Assembly (NCBI GenBank): GCA_965240325.2
Contig: OZ251248.1
Span: 434,001 to 498,000 of the forward strand
Length of the DNA: 64,000 nucleotides
Reading direction: 5' to 3'
From: Rebecca billardiae RCC1528
Taxonomy: Eukaryota > Haptophyta
The position numbers and the translations under genes are program-made. Below, piece after piece: positions 52,585 to 64,000 of this stretch; the stretch's first letter is position 1, and each line of letters opens with the position of its first letter. A model generated the notes under the pieces. The model was not told the origin of the DNA. It worked only from the letters and a program-made list of their open reading frames with translations, and did no database searches.

Positions 52585-53701
52585 CAAGGGCGGTAAGGGC
52601 TGCGAATTCCCAGTGCCGCGAGTGAGAGGAGGTTGGTTATCGATCAACGCGTGCGCCCTCGCGGCGCAGCGGCTAAGTCTCCTGGGGCGCCGCCCTGGAG
52701 GGCGCGTGGGGTGCGCACGCCGCGTGCTCCTGCGCCCGCGGCAGCGGCCGCGGACACGGCGCGCGTGGTTGGTCGCATGCTAGACAGCACGAAGTACCCT
52801 CCCACGCCGCGCGCCGCGCTCGCCGGCGCCCTCGCCGTGCCTCAGGCCAGCCCGCGCCCGCGCGCCGCACCAAGAGCCAGCCGTGGCCACGCGCCGGCCG
52901 CCAGCGCGCGCGCGGTGCGCGGTGCGGGCGCGCGCCCGGGGCGAGGCTCGTGTACGATCGGCGCGCGCCATGCCGCCACGCGTCGCCGAACACGAGCTTG
53001 ATCACGTTCCACGCGGCTGCTGATGGGTGCTCGTCGAGCATTCCTCAGCCATCAGAAATGAGCTTGGACAAGCGGCTGTGAGCGCGTCAGTGCGAGGAAT
53101 GCGACGACTTGGCGACTCTTGCGCCATCATAGGATGCCAATCGTTCACACATCAGTGGTCTGCGCATGTCTATCGCGCTTCGCTGCCTTCCCGTGATCGT
53201 CTCAACATGAGCATCTTCAAACTTGGCAATGCACACTCGACAGCATGAAAACGCGTGCGCGCCGACCCATGCGGCCGCCAGCGTGGCGGCGCGTGGCGGC
53301 ATGGCGCGCGCCGATCGTACACGAGCCTCGCCCCGGGCGCGCGCCCGCACCGCGCCGACCGCACCGCGCACCGCGCGCGCGCTGGCGGCCGGCGCGTGGC
53401 CACGGCTGGCTCTTGGTGCGGCGCGCGGGCGCGGGCTGGCCTGAGGCACGGCGAGGGCGCCGGCGAGCGCGGCGCGCGGCGTGGGAGGGTACTACGTGCT
53501 GTCTAGCATGCGACCAACCACGCGCGCCGTGTCCGCGGCCGCTGCCGCGGGCGCAGGAGCACGCGGCGTGCGCACCCCACGCGCCCTCCAGGGCGGCGTC
53601 CCAGGAGACTTAGCCGCTGCGCCGCGAGGGCGCACGAGTTGATCGATAACCAACCTCCTCTCACTCGCGGCACTGGGAGTTCGCAGCCCTTACCGCCCTT
53701 G
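52585..53701. mobile_element. Foldback-type element with 400-bp inverted arms
   Basis: Arms 52,585-52,985 and about 53,288-53,701 are near-identical reverse complements, starting CAAGGGCGGTAAGGGC and ending in its complement, around a spacer of about 300 bp. GTTCTGA occurs directly outside both ends (52,578-52,584 and 53,702-53,708), as a target duplication would. No coding capacity; the mirrored open frames in the arms are artefacts of the inverted repeat. Confidence 0.8.
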
Positions 53702-53708
53702 GTTCTGA

Positions 53709-54879
53709 GTTCTCACTGGGCACCGCGCTCATGGCCAAGCTCGCGTAGAGCGGGCTTGCAGCCACATACCGCCCTGCACTGTTGTCATCCCTGCGAGCGA
53801 CAGGGTAGTCTACCTTGTCACGGCTGAACGTGTCGGTGTACAGTCAAAAGTGGTGCGCGTGAAGGCTACCCACCGGGTGGCATGTGCGCTTCTCATCCGG
53901 AGCACGCGCGGTTCAGAGAGATCACCCCCGCCCTATCAGTATCACTCCACAATGCTAGACTCTCAACTCTCAGGTCTGAGACTATGCTCCGCGAAGCTGG
54001 CGCCTGTGGCGTTGCGGCCGAGGCGTATCCGAGTGAAACAACTCACACGGACTCAGTTCCCAGCGGACTCGTCAAAATCACGAAATCCTCTGGCGGCACG
54101 GCGGCCACGGCATCGCACCCGACGACCCGAGCCTCCACCGCACAACGGCACAAGCCCAGTAATAGTTCCTTTTAGAACTACGCCTCCGACACCCGCGGTC
54201 CCGGTCGGACTGACAGGCCCAGGCCAGGCAGCCGAATGCTCGACGCCATCAGCGGCCCGAGGCTTCAGAGCAGCACGCGCGGCGGGCATCGGAGGCCAGG
54301 CCAACGCGCCGTTCCAAGCTGGGTGGGGCGGGCCGCGCCGGGCGGGCTGCGATCTCTTGACAGTGAGAGCACGGTGGCGGAGGCCATCGTGAGCCGGGAC
54401 CTACAATAAAAGCGAAATCGCGACTCGCCGACGGAGGGAAATTCCGATGTCGGTTTCCCGCTGGGCCTCGTGAACGGTAGTTAGAGCTCCACAAGGCCCG
54501 TCAATATGGGCACTTTCCCTATTCGGTGGTATTCGGCGTGGGCGAGCGAACGTTTCGCCCCTAGGTGAGCGGGTAAAGCAGGTGGCCCTCGAGCAGTCGA
54601 GCACGTTTGGCGTTTGTGTCGGGCCCTTTGGTGAGGGCGGCCGCGACAAGGCCGCCCCCGCGTGGGGAAGATACAGGTGCGTGCGCGCGCTCGGGGCGGC
54701 GTGCGGGCGGCCCGTGGCGTGGCCGGCGTGATCACCATCCACGCCTCCGCTTGGCGCGCGCCGGCTTCGCTCGCGCGCGGCGCTGCGCGCGCGCGGCGTG
54801 ATCGCGTCTCGCCCTGCCGCCCCACTCGCGCCGCCAATCGCGCCGCCGCGCGCAGGTGGAGGTCTTGCCCGTCGTGGAC
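53709..54879. other. Upstream region of the Ca2+ channel
   Basis: No gene is supported. An intron acceptor-like CGCGCGCAG lies at 54,847-54,855 just before the channel frame, so a non-coding or short coding first exon may sit in 54,500-54,850. The rest is unassigned. Confidence 0.4.
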
Positions 54880-57800
54880 ATGTCGGGTGACGAGGAGGAG
54901 GCGTCGCAGTCGTCCGCGCAGCCCGTGAGGGCCGCGCGGCCCGTCGCTGCGCCGTCTGAGAGTGCGCCGCGGATCAGCGCCGCGGCGGAGGACGGAGCCA
55001 GAGCCAGCCCGTCCGGCAGCGCGCAGGAGCCGCTCCCGGGCGCGGGCTCGGCGGAGGGCAGCGCGGCGGGCGCGGGCGCGGGCGCGGAGGGTAGCGAGAG
55101 CGGCGGTGGCACGCCGAGCTCGGCCGTCGGCCCCGCGCCGAGCGCGCCGCCGCCCGCGGCGGGCGGCGGCGGCCCGGCGCACCTGAGCCGCGTGACGACC
55201 CCGGGCGGCACGGGCGGCGCGCCGGAGAATTTGCTCGACGTGATCGACGGGACGCTGCTGGCGGAGGACACGTACGAGCACCAGATCGTGCTCTGCTGCC
55301 TGCCCGCGTCGCACCCGCTCCGCCGCCTCGCCATCGACCTGATGCGCAGCCCGTGGTTTGACCGCGTGATCATGTCGCTCATCCTCGCCAACTGCGTTCA
55401 GATGGCGGTGCAGGACCCGCTGATGGACACGAACTCGCAGCGGTACGTGGAGTGGCAGGCGTTCAACCTGTACTTCGACACGGGGATGATCACCGCCTTC
55501 ACCGTCGAGATGACCGTCAAGATCCTCGCGATGGGCTTTGCGTTCCACCGGCAGGCGTATTTGCGCGACGCGTGGAACTGGATCGATTTTGTGTGCGTCG
55601 TGTCCGGGCTGCTCGACCTGGTGACGAACTACGTGGGCGGCGCGAACGGCGCGGGCGCGCTCACCGCGCTCCGCGCCGTGCGCGTGCTCCGGCCGCTGCG
55701 CACGCTCACGCGCATGCGCGGCATGCGCAACCTGATCGCGTGCCTGCTCAGCTCGATCCCGCAGCTGTCGAACGTGGTGGGCATTCTCTTCTTCCTGCTC
55801 GCCATCTTCGGCATCATCGGCGTGCAGCTGTTCCAGGGGAAGCTGCGGCACCAGTGCTGGGGGCCGACGGACGAGTCGGCGTGGGGGCCGACGGGCGACG
55901 TGTGCAACCCGTTCGGCGACCCGCTCACCTACTCGTGCCCCGCGCCGTACGAGTGCCGCTGCGGCGTCTCGGGTGAGGTCGCGCTCGACGCGAGCGGCGC
56001 GTCGCGCTGCAAGCGCTCGGACAACCCCAACTTCGGGATCAACCACTTCGACCACTTCTGGGGCGCGTTCATCACGATCTTCCAGTCGATCACGCTCGAG
56101 GGCTGGGTGGACAACATGTACATGGTGCAGGACGGCGTGAACGAGTACATGTGGATCTACTTTCTGTTCATCGTCACGTTTGGCGCGTTCCTCGTCGTGC
56201 AGCTCTTCCTGGTGGTCCTCTCCGACACCTTCTCGAGCGTCTCGCACGACGACGCGCGGATGGAGGCGGAGGAGAAGGCGGAGGAGGAGAAGGCGGCCGC
56301 GGCGCACGCCGACGGCGCGGGCGGCGCCGCGGCCGGCTCGTTCAAGTCCGAGATGCCCGCCGAGTACACGGACGAGGACGGCGACGGCATCATGGACCTC
56401 GACGTCGCGCGCATGGGCTGGGCGCAGAAGCACGCGTACCAGATCGTGACGCAGCCCTTCTTCACGACGTTCATCCTCGGGATGATCGTGGTGAACACGA
56501 TCACGATGTGCTGCGAGTACTTCGAGCAGCCCGCGGACGAGGCCTTCGTCTTCTCCATCATCAACTTCGTGCTGACCGCCATCTTCACGGTCGAGATTGT
56601 GCTCAAGCTGCTCGCGATGGGGTGGGCGAACTGCATGCGCGACACGTTCAACCGGTTCGACGCGATCGTGGTGGCGCTCTCGCTGGTGGAGGTGGCGCTG
56701 CAGGTGGCGGGCGCGGGGGTGGTCAACCTCGCCGTGCTCCGCACCTTCCGCCTCCTCCGCCTCGTGCGCGTCTTCAAGGTGATGCGCTCGCTCGAGGGGC
56801 TGCACCACGTGATGCAGGCGCTGCTCTCCTCGCTGCGCTCCGTCTCCTCGCTCGCGGTGCTGCTGCTGCTGCTCGTGGTGGTGTTCGCGCTGCTCGGGAT
56901 GGAGCTCTTCGGCGGGATCTACACGCCGCCGCCCTTCGGGCGCAACGCCAACTACGACGGCGGCGAGTCGCCCCGCGCCAACTTTGACGGCTTCGGCATG
57001 TCGTGCCTTTCTATCTTCATCGTGCTCTCGGGCGAGAACTGGAACGAGGTCTACTTCGACACGGCGAACGGGCTGCAGACGATGTACGAGCAGGAGGGGT
57101 ACCGCGAGATCGCGACGCTGTACTTCCTCACGCTCTTCCTGCTGGGCAACTACGTCGTCTTCAACCTCTTCGTCGCCATCATCCTGCTCAACATCGACGT
57201 GGTCGAGGAGGCGGAGATGACGGAGGAGGAGCGAGCCGCCAAGATCGACGACTCGGGCAAGGTCGTGTTCGCGTTCGGCGGGCTCGTGCAGGTGGCGGAC
57301 GACGTGGTCGACGCGATCGGCGACGCGGCGTCGTCGTCGCTCTCGCGCCTGATCCAGCTCAACGCGAAGCCGCTCATCGCCGACCGCGGCCCGGTGGGCG
57401 ACAAGTCGGGGCGCGAGCTGCGCGGCGGCGCGGGCGCGCTCTTTGCGCGCTCGCGCACGCGCGGCGTGAAGGCGGTCGGCTCGGGCGCGGACACGCCGAC
57501 GAAGCGCGAGATGTCGGGCGACATGCGGCGGCGCACGGAGGACGGCGGCTCGTTCGTCTGGCCCGAGGACAGCCCCGCCGACCGCTCGCTCTTCCTCTTC
57601 CCGTGGTCGCACCCCGTGCGGCGCGCGTGCGCGCTCGTCGTGTGGCACCCGATGTTCGACCGGATGATCCTCGCGCTCATCTTCGCCTCGTCGATCGCGC
57701 TGGCGTTCGAGACGCCGGACAAGTCGGCGGAGACGGAGGCGGCGCTGTTCATCCTGAACTGGATCTTCACCGTCGTCTTCTTCGTCGAGATGATCCTCAA

Positions 57801-60428
57801 GGTCGTCGTCCTCGGCTTTGTCGCGCCCAAGCCGACCGCGTACCTGCGCTCCGCGTGGAACGTGCTTGACTTTTGCATCGTCGTGATCTCGTGCGTGCTC
57901 CTCGCGCTCGAGTACGGCGACGGGCTGTCGACGGGGCAGCTCTCGTGGCTCAAGGCGCTGCGCGTCGTGCGCACGCTGCGCCCGCTGCGCATGGTCACGC
58001 GCATGGCCGGCATGAAGCAGGTCGTCAACTCGCTCATCGCCGCCGTGCCGCAGTGCGGCAACGTCGCAATGCTCATGTGCCTGTTCGTGCTGATCTTCTC
58101 GATCATCGGCGTGCAGCTCTTCAAGGGCAAGTTCTACTCGTGCACGGACGAGCGCTGGCTCACCGCGGCGGAGTGCGCGGCGAACGGCGGGCGCTGGGTC
58201 AACCCGCCCTTCGGCAACTTCGACAACGTCGGCTTCGGCGTGCTGCTGCTGCTCGAGATGGCCGGGCTCGAGGGCTGGCCCGACGTCATGTTCACCGGGA
58301 TGGCGGTCACAGAGGAGTACCACGCGCCCGTGCGCGACGACCGCGACCCGAAGGTGGCGTACTCGCTGTACTTCGTGATCTGGATCTTCGCGGGCGCATT
58401 CCTCGTGTGGAACATGTTCGTCGGCGTCGTGCTCGACACGTTCAACCAGATCCGCAAGAAGGACGACGGCGCGGCGTTCATGTCTCCCGCGCAGCGCGAC
58501 TGGATGGAGGCGCAGCGCGCCGTGTACGCGATGCGCCCGCTCAAGGTGGCGGAGTGCCCGTCGGCGAGCCCGCTGCGCCAGCGCGTGTTCAAGGTGATCC
58601 AGGCGCAGTGGTTCGAGATCACCATCATGTGCATGATCCTGCTCAACGTCATCGCGATGATGCTCGACTGGCACGACAAGCCGCCTGACTACGCGTACGC
58701 GCTGCGCATTATTAACTACTTCTTCACGATCTTCTTCTTCCTCGAGATGGCGCTCAAGCTGACGGGGCTCGGCGTGAAGCAGTACATCACGAACGCGTGG
58801 AACGCGTTCGACGCGCTGCTCGTCACCGTCTCGATGATCGACCTCCTCTTCGAGCTCGCGGGCGACCTGCTCGTCGCGCCGATCAACCCGAACATTCTGC
58901 GCGTGCTCAGAATGTTCCGCGTCGTGCGCATCCTGCGCGTCGTCAAGACGGCCAAGGGGCTGCGCACGCTGCTCGTCACGCTGTGGACGTCGCTGCCCGC
59001 GCTGCAGAACGTGATGCTGCTGCTCGGGCTCATCATGTTCATCTACGCGATCGCAGGCGCGCGCGCCGCGCCGCGCCGCGCCCTGCGGCGCGCGCGCGCC
59101 GCCGCGCCCGGAGCGCGCCGCCTGACAGCGCCCATCACTCGCTCGGCCGCCCCTCCTCCCCCCCCCCCGCATCGCCGCGTGCGCCGCGGGGTGGCGGCGC
59201 AGGCATGCTCATGTTCCACAACGTGCCCTTCGGCGACTGCCTCAACCGGCACGCCAACTTCCGCACGTTCTGGATGGCGCTGCTCACGCTGTTCCGCTGC
59301 TCGACCGGCGAGTCGTGGAACTGCATCATGCACGACGCGATGGGTGCGGAGTGGGGCGACAACGCGGCGCGGTGCGAGGGCGAGGTGTGCGGCTCGACGC
59401 CGCTCGCCGCGGGCTACTTCCTCTCGTACTACATCGTCGGCCAGGCGATCCTGCTCAACCTGGTGATCGGCGTCATTCTCGAGAACTTCTCCGCGATCGG
59501 CTCGGAGAACAAGCCCATCACCGTGGAGCAGCTCGAGGTGCGGGCCGCGCCGCGCCGCGCGCCCGGCGCGCGGCGCGCGGGGCGCGCGCGGCGTGTGGCC
59601 GCGCGCCGCGCGCCGCGCACGTGCGCCCGCTCACGGCGCCGCCGCTCCGCCGCGCGCACACACAGGAGTTCCGCGAGATCTGGCTGCGGTACGACCCAAA
59701 GGCTACTTACGTGATCCCGTCCTACCAGCTGCTGCCGCTCATCTCGCAGCTGAGCTACCCGCTCGGGCTGGGCGGGCGCAAGCCGGCCGCGAGCCGCGCG
59801 CAGCTGCTCAAGTTCATGCGCAAAATCGACATCCCCGACCACAACGGCGAGATCCACTTCATCGAGACGATCACGGCGATCGCCAACTCGATCTGCGGCG
59901 TGCCGCTGCCGATCTGCGACGAGACGTTCAAAATCGTGCGCCGCCCGGCCGCGCCCGGCCGCGCCGCCGCGACGCCGGCCGCGACGCGCCACGCGCGCGC
60001 GCGCGCGCCGCCGCGGGGCTGCCGCGGCTCACGCGCGCGGCGCTCGCGCGCCCGCCCGCGCGCGCGCGCGCGACGGAGCACAGGCGCAGCAGGCGGAGAA
60101 GGTGCCAAAGGACCCGCGCTCCCTCGGCGCCCCCGACAACAACGCGATGACTTCCTACCTCGTCTCGCTGCTGCAGCACCGGTACCGCAACTACCACGCG
60201 CAGAAGCAGTGGGAGATGGACATCAACGCGACCGGCGCGCGCGCGGTCGAGAGCATGGACGACGTGGACGCGTCCGACTTTGGGCGCAGCACTGGCACGG
60301 AGCGCTCGCGCTCGCATCAGAACAGCGCGGCGGGCGCTGGCATGAGCGGCGTGACGCGCTTCCTCAGCGGCAGCGGCAGCAAGTCGGCACAGGTGGTGCC
60401 GGCAAGACAAACAGCGGGCGGCAGCTGA
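54880..60428 (+). CDS. Four-domain voltage-gated calcium channel alpha-1 subunit
   Basis: Exons 54,880-59,056; 59,203-59,537; 59,666-59,935; 60,084-60,428; 1,708 residues. Plasma- or flagellar-membrane channel opening on depolarisation. Four six-helix domains, each with an S4 of spaced Arg (such as RAVRVLRPLRTLTRMR). Pore loops: TLEGW (Glu 407), SGENW (Glu 719), GLEGW (Glu 1131), TGESW (Glu 1429), an EEEE filter as in Ca2+-selective CaV channels; sodium channels have DEKA. The I-II linker has an EF-loop-like DEDGDGIMDLD (about 498). After domain IV, EFREIWLRYDPKAT and PLGLG match the CaV C-terminal EF-hand/pre-IQ region. Length is within the alpha-1 range, though short linkers suggest no beta-subunit site. 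Intron 1 (59,057-59,202) starts GC, not GT. Start: ATG MSGDEEE; an upstream exon is possible. Confidence 0.93.
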
Positions 60429-60479
60429 CGCCGCGCAGTCGGCGCGCAGATATTGCCTAGTGGCGGCGGATGCCCGCTC

Positions 60480-60537
60480 CATATATATATATATACATCA
60501 TATATATATATATTATATTCGCGCGTCATCGATATAT
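60480..60537. repeat. (TA)n tracts after the channel gene
   Basis: Two short TA runs (60,480-60,495 and 60,500-60,516) and ATATAT at 60,532-60,537. Confidence 0.8.
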
Positions 60538-60600
60538 GTGGCGTTATAACGCAGTTAATAACCGAATGTGTCGGGAGGCTGGAAGGTGATGCGTCGCAGT
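60538..60600 (+). mobile_element. Left end of a TA-microsatellite element (TAM-f)
   Basis: Starts GTGGCGTTATAACGCAG directly after ATATAT, matching the reversed end of TAM-a (GTTATAACGCCAC side). A GTTAT...ATAAC inverted repeat follows. The other end (GGCTAGAC) was not found, so the element is truncated or extends into or beyond the satellites. The end coordinate is arbitrary. Confidence 0.35.
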
Positions 60601-60889
60601 GTCGTGACAGCCAAGGCCAAGGGCCTCCATCGTCTACCTGATCCTGCAGGTAGTTGCTTCGTGCTGGTACGGCGCTCGAGATCATATCCAAGATCATCTG
60701 CAGTCATCCGAGTGGCAGCTTTCCAGTTCATCAAGCAACTAACCAGTCGAGCTCACACAAATCGGCACTTTACGACCTTTCGCGCCGAGCTCACAAGCTG
60801 CTCATCAGTTACTGCCAGTCGGCCCCTTGCCTCATCATCAGCAAACGAGGCCCCATCTCCTTCGCCGTCGCGTGCTTCTTTGCTCGTGC

Positions 60890-63100
60890 TCGCTCGCTCG
60901 TCGCTGCTGCCGCCAAGGCGCGCGGTGGTGGTGCCGCTCGCACTCGGCGTGGCCGTGCTCGCCGCACACTCCATTCGCGCCACCGCTCGCTGCCGCTCGC
61001 CCGCAGCGGGGCGAGCGCGCGCCCACACAACGCAACAGGCGCGCGATGGTGGTGGTGCTTGTTTGCTCGTGCTCGTCGTCGCTGCTGCCGCCGCCACGGC
61101 GCGCGGTGGTGGTGCCGCTTGCACTCGGCGTGGCCGTGCTCGCCGCGCACTCCATTCGCGCCGCCGCTCGCTGCCGCTCGCCCGCAGCAGGGCGAGTGCG
61201 CGCTCGCACAACGCAACAGGCGCGCGATGGTGGTGGTGCTTGTTTGCTCGTGCTCGTCGTCGCTGCTGCCGCCGCCACGGCGCGCGGTGGTGGTGCCGCT
61301 TGCACTCGGCCCGCCACGGCGCGTGGTGGTGGTGCCGCTTGCACTCGGCGTGGCCGTGCTCGCCACACGCTCCATTCGCGCCACCGCTCGCTGCCGCTCG
61401 CCCGCAGCAGGGCGAGCGCGCGCCCGCACAACGCAACAGGCGCGCGATGGTGGTGGTGCTTGTTTGCTCGTGCTCGTCGTCGCTGCTGCCGCCGCCACGG
61501 CGCGCCGTGGTGGTGCCGCTTGCACTCGGCGTGGCCGTGCTCGCCGCCCGCTCCATTCGCGCCGTCGCTCGCTGCCGCCCGCCCGCAGCAGGGCGAGCGC
61601 GCACTCGCGCAGCCCAACAACAGCCTGCTGCCACACTGCCGCCGCGCTCGCTGCTGCCGCGCTCCTGCCTCGACGGCTCGCTGCCCGCTGCGCCTGCTGC
61701 CGCCACAGCACGCGGTGGTGGTGCCGCTTGCACTCGGCGTGGCCGTGCTCGCCGCACGCTCCATTCGCGCCGCCGCTCGCTTTTGCTGCCGCTCGCCCGC
61801 AGCAGGGCGAGCGCGCACTCGCGCAGCCCAACAACAGCCTGCTGCCACACTGCCGCCGCGCTCGCTGCTGCCGCGCTCCTGCCTCGACGGCTCGCTGCCC
61901 GCTGCGCCTGCTGCCGCCACAGCACGCGGTGGTGGTGCCGCGTGCACTCGGCGTGGCCGTGCTCGCCGCACGCTCCATTCGCGCCGCCGCTCGCCTTTGC
62001 TGCCGCTCGCCCGCAGCAGGGTGAGCGCGCACTCGCGCAGCCCAACAACAGCCGGCTGCCACACTGCCGCCGCGCTCGCTGCTGCCGCGCTCCTGCCTCG
62101 ACGGCTCGCTGCCCGCTGCGCCTGCTGCCGCCACAGCACGCGGTGGTGGTGCCGCTTGCACTCGGCGTGGCCGTGCTCGCCGCACGCTCCATTCGCCCCG
62201 CCGCTCGCTGCCGCTCGCCAGCAGCAGGGCGAGCGCGCACTCGCGCAGCCCAACAACAGCCTGCTGCCACACTGCCGCCGCGCTCGCTGCTGCAGCGCTC
62301 CTGCCTCGACGGCTCGCTGCCCGCTGCGCCTGCTGCCGCCACAGCACGCGGTGGTGGTGCCGCTTGCACTCGGCGTGGCCGTGCTCGCCGCACGCTCCAT
62401 TCGCGCCGCCGCTCGCTTTTGCTGCCGCTCGGCCGCAGCAGGGTGAGCGCACGCTCGCGCAGCTCGACACAGCCTGCTGCCACACTGCCGCCGCGCTCGC
62501 TGCTGCCGCGCTCCTGCCTCGACGGCTCGCTGCCCGCTGCGCCTGCTGCCGCCACAGCACGCGGTGGTGGTGCCGCTTGCACTCGGCGTGGCCGTGCTCG
62601 CCGCACGCTCCATTCGCGCCGCCGCTCGCTGCCGCTCGCCCGCAGCAGGGCGAGCGCGCACTCGCGCAGCCCAACAACAGCCTGCTGCCACACTGCCGCC
62701 GCGCTCGCTGCTGCCGCGCTCCTGCCTCGACGGCTCGCTGCCCGCTGCGCCTGCTGCCGCCACAGCACGCGGTGGTGGTGCCGCGTGCACTCGGCGTGGC
62801 CGTGCTCGCCGCACGCTCCATTCGCGCCGCCGCTCGCTTTTGCTGCCGCTCGCCCGCAGCAGGGTGAGCGCACGCTCGCGCAGCTCGACACAGCCTGCTG
62901 CAGCGCCGCCGCCGCGCTCGCCGCCGCCGCGCTCCGGCCTCGACAGCTCGCCGCCCGCTGCTGCCTCCTCGGCGCGCGGTGGCGGTGCCGCTCGCACTCG
63001 GCGTGGCCGTGCTCGCCGCACGCTCCATTCGCACCGCCGCTCGCTGCCGCTCGCCCGCAGCAGGGCGAGCGCGCGCTCGCGCAGCTCAACAACGGCCTGC
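60890..63100. repeat. Satellite of 181 to 214-bp units
   Basis: The marker GGCGTGGCCGTGCTCGCC recurs at 60,946, 61,127, 61,347, 61,528, 61,736, 61,950, 62,164, 62,372, 62,585, 62,793 and 63,000. Spacings are 181 in the first part (once 220, with a 39-bp partial duplication) and 207-214 in the second. The second type adds CCAACAACAGCCTGCTGCC and CTCCTGCCTCGACGGCTCG. The 208/214 difference is a TTTTGC-type 6-bp indel. Frames of 900-1,000 codons through it on both strands reflect GC-rich repetition, not a gene. Confidence 0.92.
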
Positions 63101-63191
63101 GGCCGCCCCGCCGGCGCGCTCGCTGCCGCAGCGCTCCTGCCTCGACACTGCTCAGTCAGCGACGTTCTCTGCCTGACTGGCACTTGGTTTT

Positions 63192-64000
63192 GGCGACTTT
63201 GTTTTGTTCCAGTTCCGCAGCATGCGTATGCTCGGCGGGGGGCGGCCCCTTCGCGGCTGCCCCGGGCTTTTTTGCCCCACTGGCCCGGGCTTTTCTGCCC
63301 GGGTGACTTTGTTTTGTTCCAGTTCCGCAGCATGCATATATGCTCGGCGGAGGGCGGCCCCGTCGCGGCTGCCCCGGGCTTTTCTGCCCGACTGGCCCGG
63401 GCTTTTCTGCCCGGGTGACTTTGTTTTGTTCCAGTTCCGCAGCATGCGTATGCTCGGCGGGGGGCAGCCCCTTCGCGGCTGCCCCGGGCTTTTCTGCCCG
63501 ACTGGCCCGGGCTTTTCTGCCCGGGTGACTTTGTTTTGTTCCAGTTCCGCAGCATGCGTATGCTCGGCGGGGGGCGGCCCCTTCGCGGCTGCCCCGGGCT
63601 TTTCTGCCCGACTGGCCCGGGCTTTTCTGCCCGGGTGACTTTGTTTTGTTCCAGTTCCGCAGCATGCATATATGCTCGGCGGGGGGCGGCCCCTTCGCGG
63701 CTGCCCCGGGCTTTTCTGCCCGGGTGACTTTGTTTTGTTCCAGTTCCGCAGCATGCGTATGCTCGGCGGGGGGCGGCCCCTTCGCGGCTGCCCCGGGCTT
63801 TTCTGCCCGACTGGCCCGGGCTTTTCTGCCCGGGTAACTTTGTTTTGTTCCAGTTCCGCAGCATGCGTATGCTCGGCGGGGGGCGGCCCCTTCGCTGCTG
63901 CCCCGGGCTTTTCTGCCCGACTGGCCCGGGCTTTTCTGCCCGGGTGACTTTGTTTTGTTCCCGTTCCGCAGCATGCGTATGCTCGGCGGGGGGCGGCCCC
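63192..64000. repeat. Satellite of 110-bp units
   Basis: Units start at 63,193, 63,303, 63,415, 63,525, 63,635, 63,724, 63,834 and 63,944 and run off the window. Each has GACTTTGTTTTGTTCC, GCATGCGTATGCTCGGCGGG and a hairpin CCCGGGC-TTTTCT-GCCCGGG. One unit (63,635) lacks 21 bp; two have TATA inserted in GCATGC(ATA)TATGC. 110 is not a multiple of 3, so it is non-coding. Confidence 0.95.

Noticed and set aside
54481-59172. 1,563-codon frame antisense to the calcium channel
   Set aside because: It is the shadow of strongly third-position-GC codons. The + strand has clear channel domains; the minus frame is His/Arg/Glu noise.
63270-63300. Hairpins followed by T-rich sequence resembling bacterial terminators
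   Set aside because: They recur in every satellite unit and the context is eukaryotic.
60568-63306. 900 to 1,000-codon open frames on both strands
   Set aside because: They run through satellite units whose length is often not a multiple of three, are open in several frames at once, and consist of Ala/Arg/Pro/Cys repeats. Not genes.
63192-64000. CRISPR-like look of the 110-bp repeats
   Set aside because: Units are homogeneous head to tail with no unique spacers, in a eukaryotic genome.

Overview
The window looks like nuclear DNA of a GC-rich unicellular alga, most likely a haptophyte; this is an inference. Reasons: dense eukaryotic genes with short, very GC-rich introns (donors almost always GTGCGS), one apparent GC-AG intron, TTAGGG-type repeats, animal-like gene families (anoctamin, four-domain Ca2+ channel, Pumilio, Rho) and EsV-1-7 cysteine-rich repeat proteins, a family best known from brown algae and a phaeovirus. 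No prokaryotic or organellar gene order is present.

Left part (1-37,900): a tandem array of ten EsV-1-7 repeat genes (called E1-E10 here, all on +), 82 full 38-residue repeats fitting C-x4-C-x16-C-x2-H-x12. Each gene is followed within about 40 bp by a copy of the 3' end of a cysteinyl-tRNA synthetase gene (called CRS fragment), intact in only one copy. Two leader types (A and B) tend to alternate, so the ancestral unit was probably a two-gene block of about 5.3 kb. About half of the genes are open from a shared ATG; the others carry 5' frameshifts, a 46-bp deletion, a replaced 5' end or a transposon. The spacers are full of mobile DNA: a hAT-like element with an 8-bp target duplication, two other terminal-inverted-repeat elements, and a family that sits in (TA)n microsatellites with a conserved terminal hairpin.

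Middle part (38,600-52,250, all on -): a Rho/Rac GTPase (2 exons), an anoctamin/TMEM16 (5 exons), then two adjacent Pumilio genes (4 exons each) that differ outside the RNA-binding domain. Exon joins were set by reading frame and family conservation.

Right part: 52,250-54,880 is a divergent intergenic region with a foldback element; 54,880-60,428 (+) encodes a four-domain voltage-gated Ca2+ channel with an EEEE filter; 60,480-64,000 is (TA)n followed by two satellite blocks (181 to 214 bp and 110 bp units).

The right-hand genes have plausible Ca2+ and membrane-signalling roles (channel, Ca2+-activated anoctamin, Rho), but nothing in the sequence shows that they work together. The array genes have no known biochemical function.
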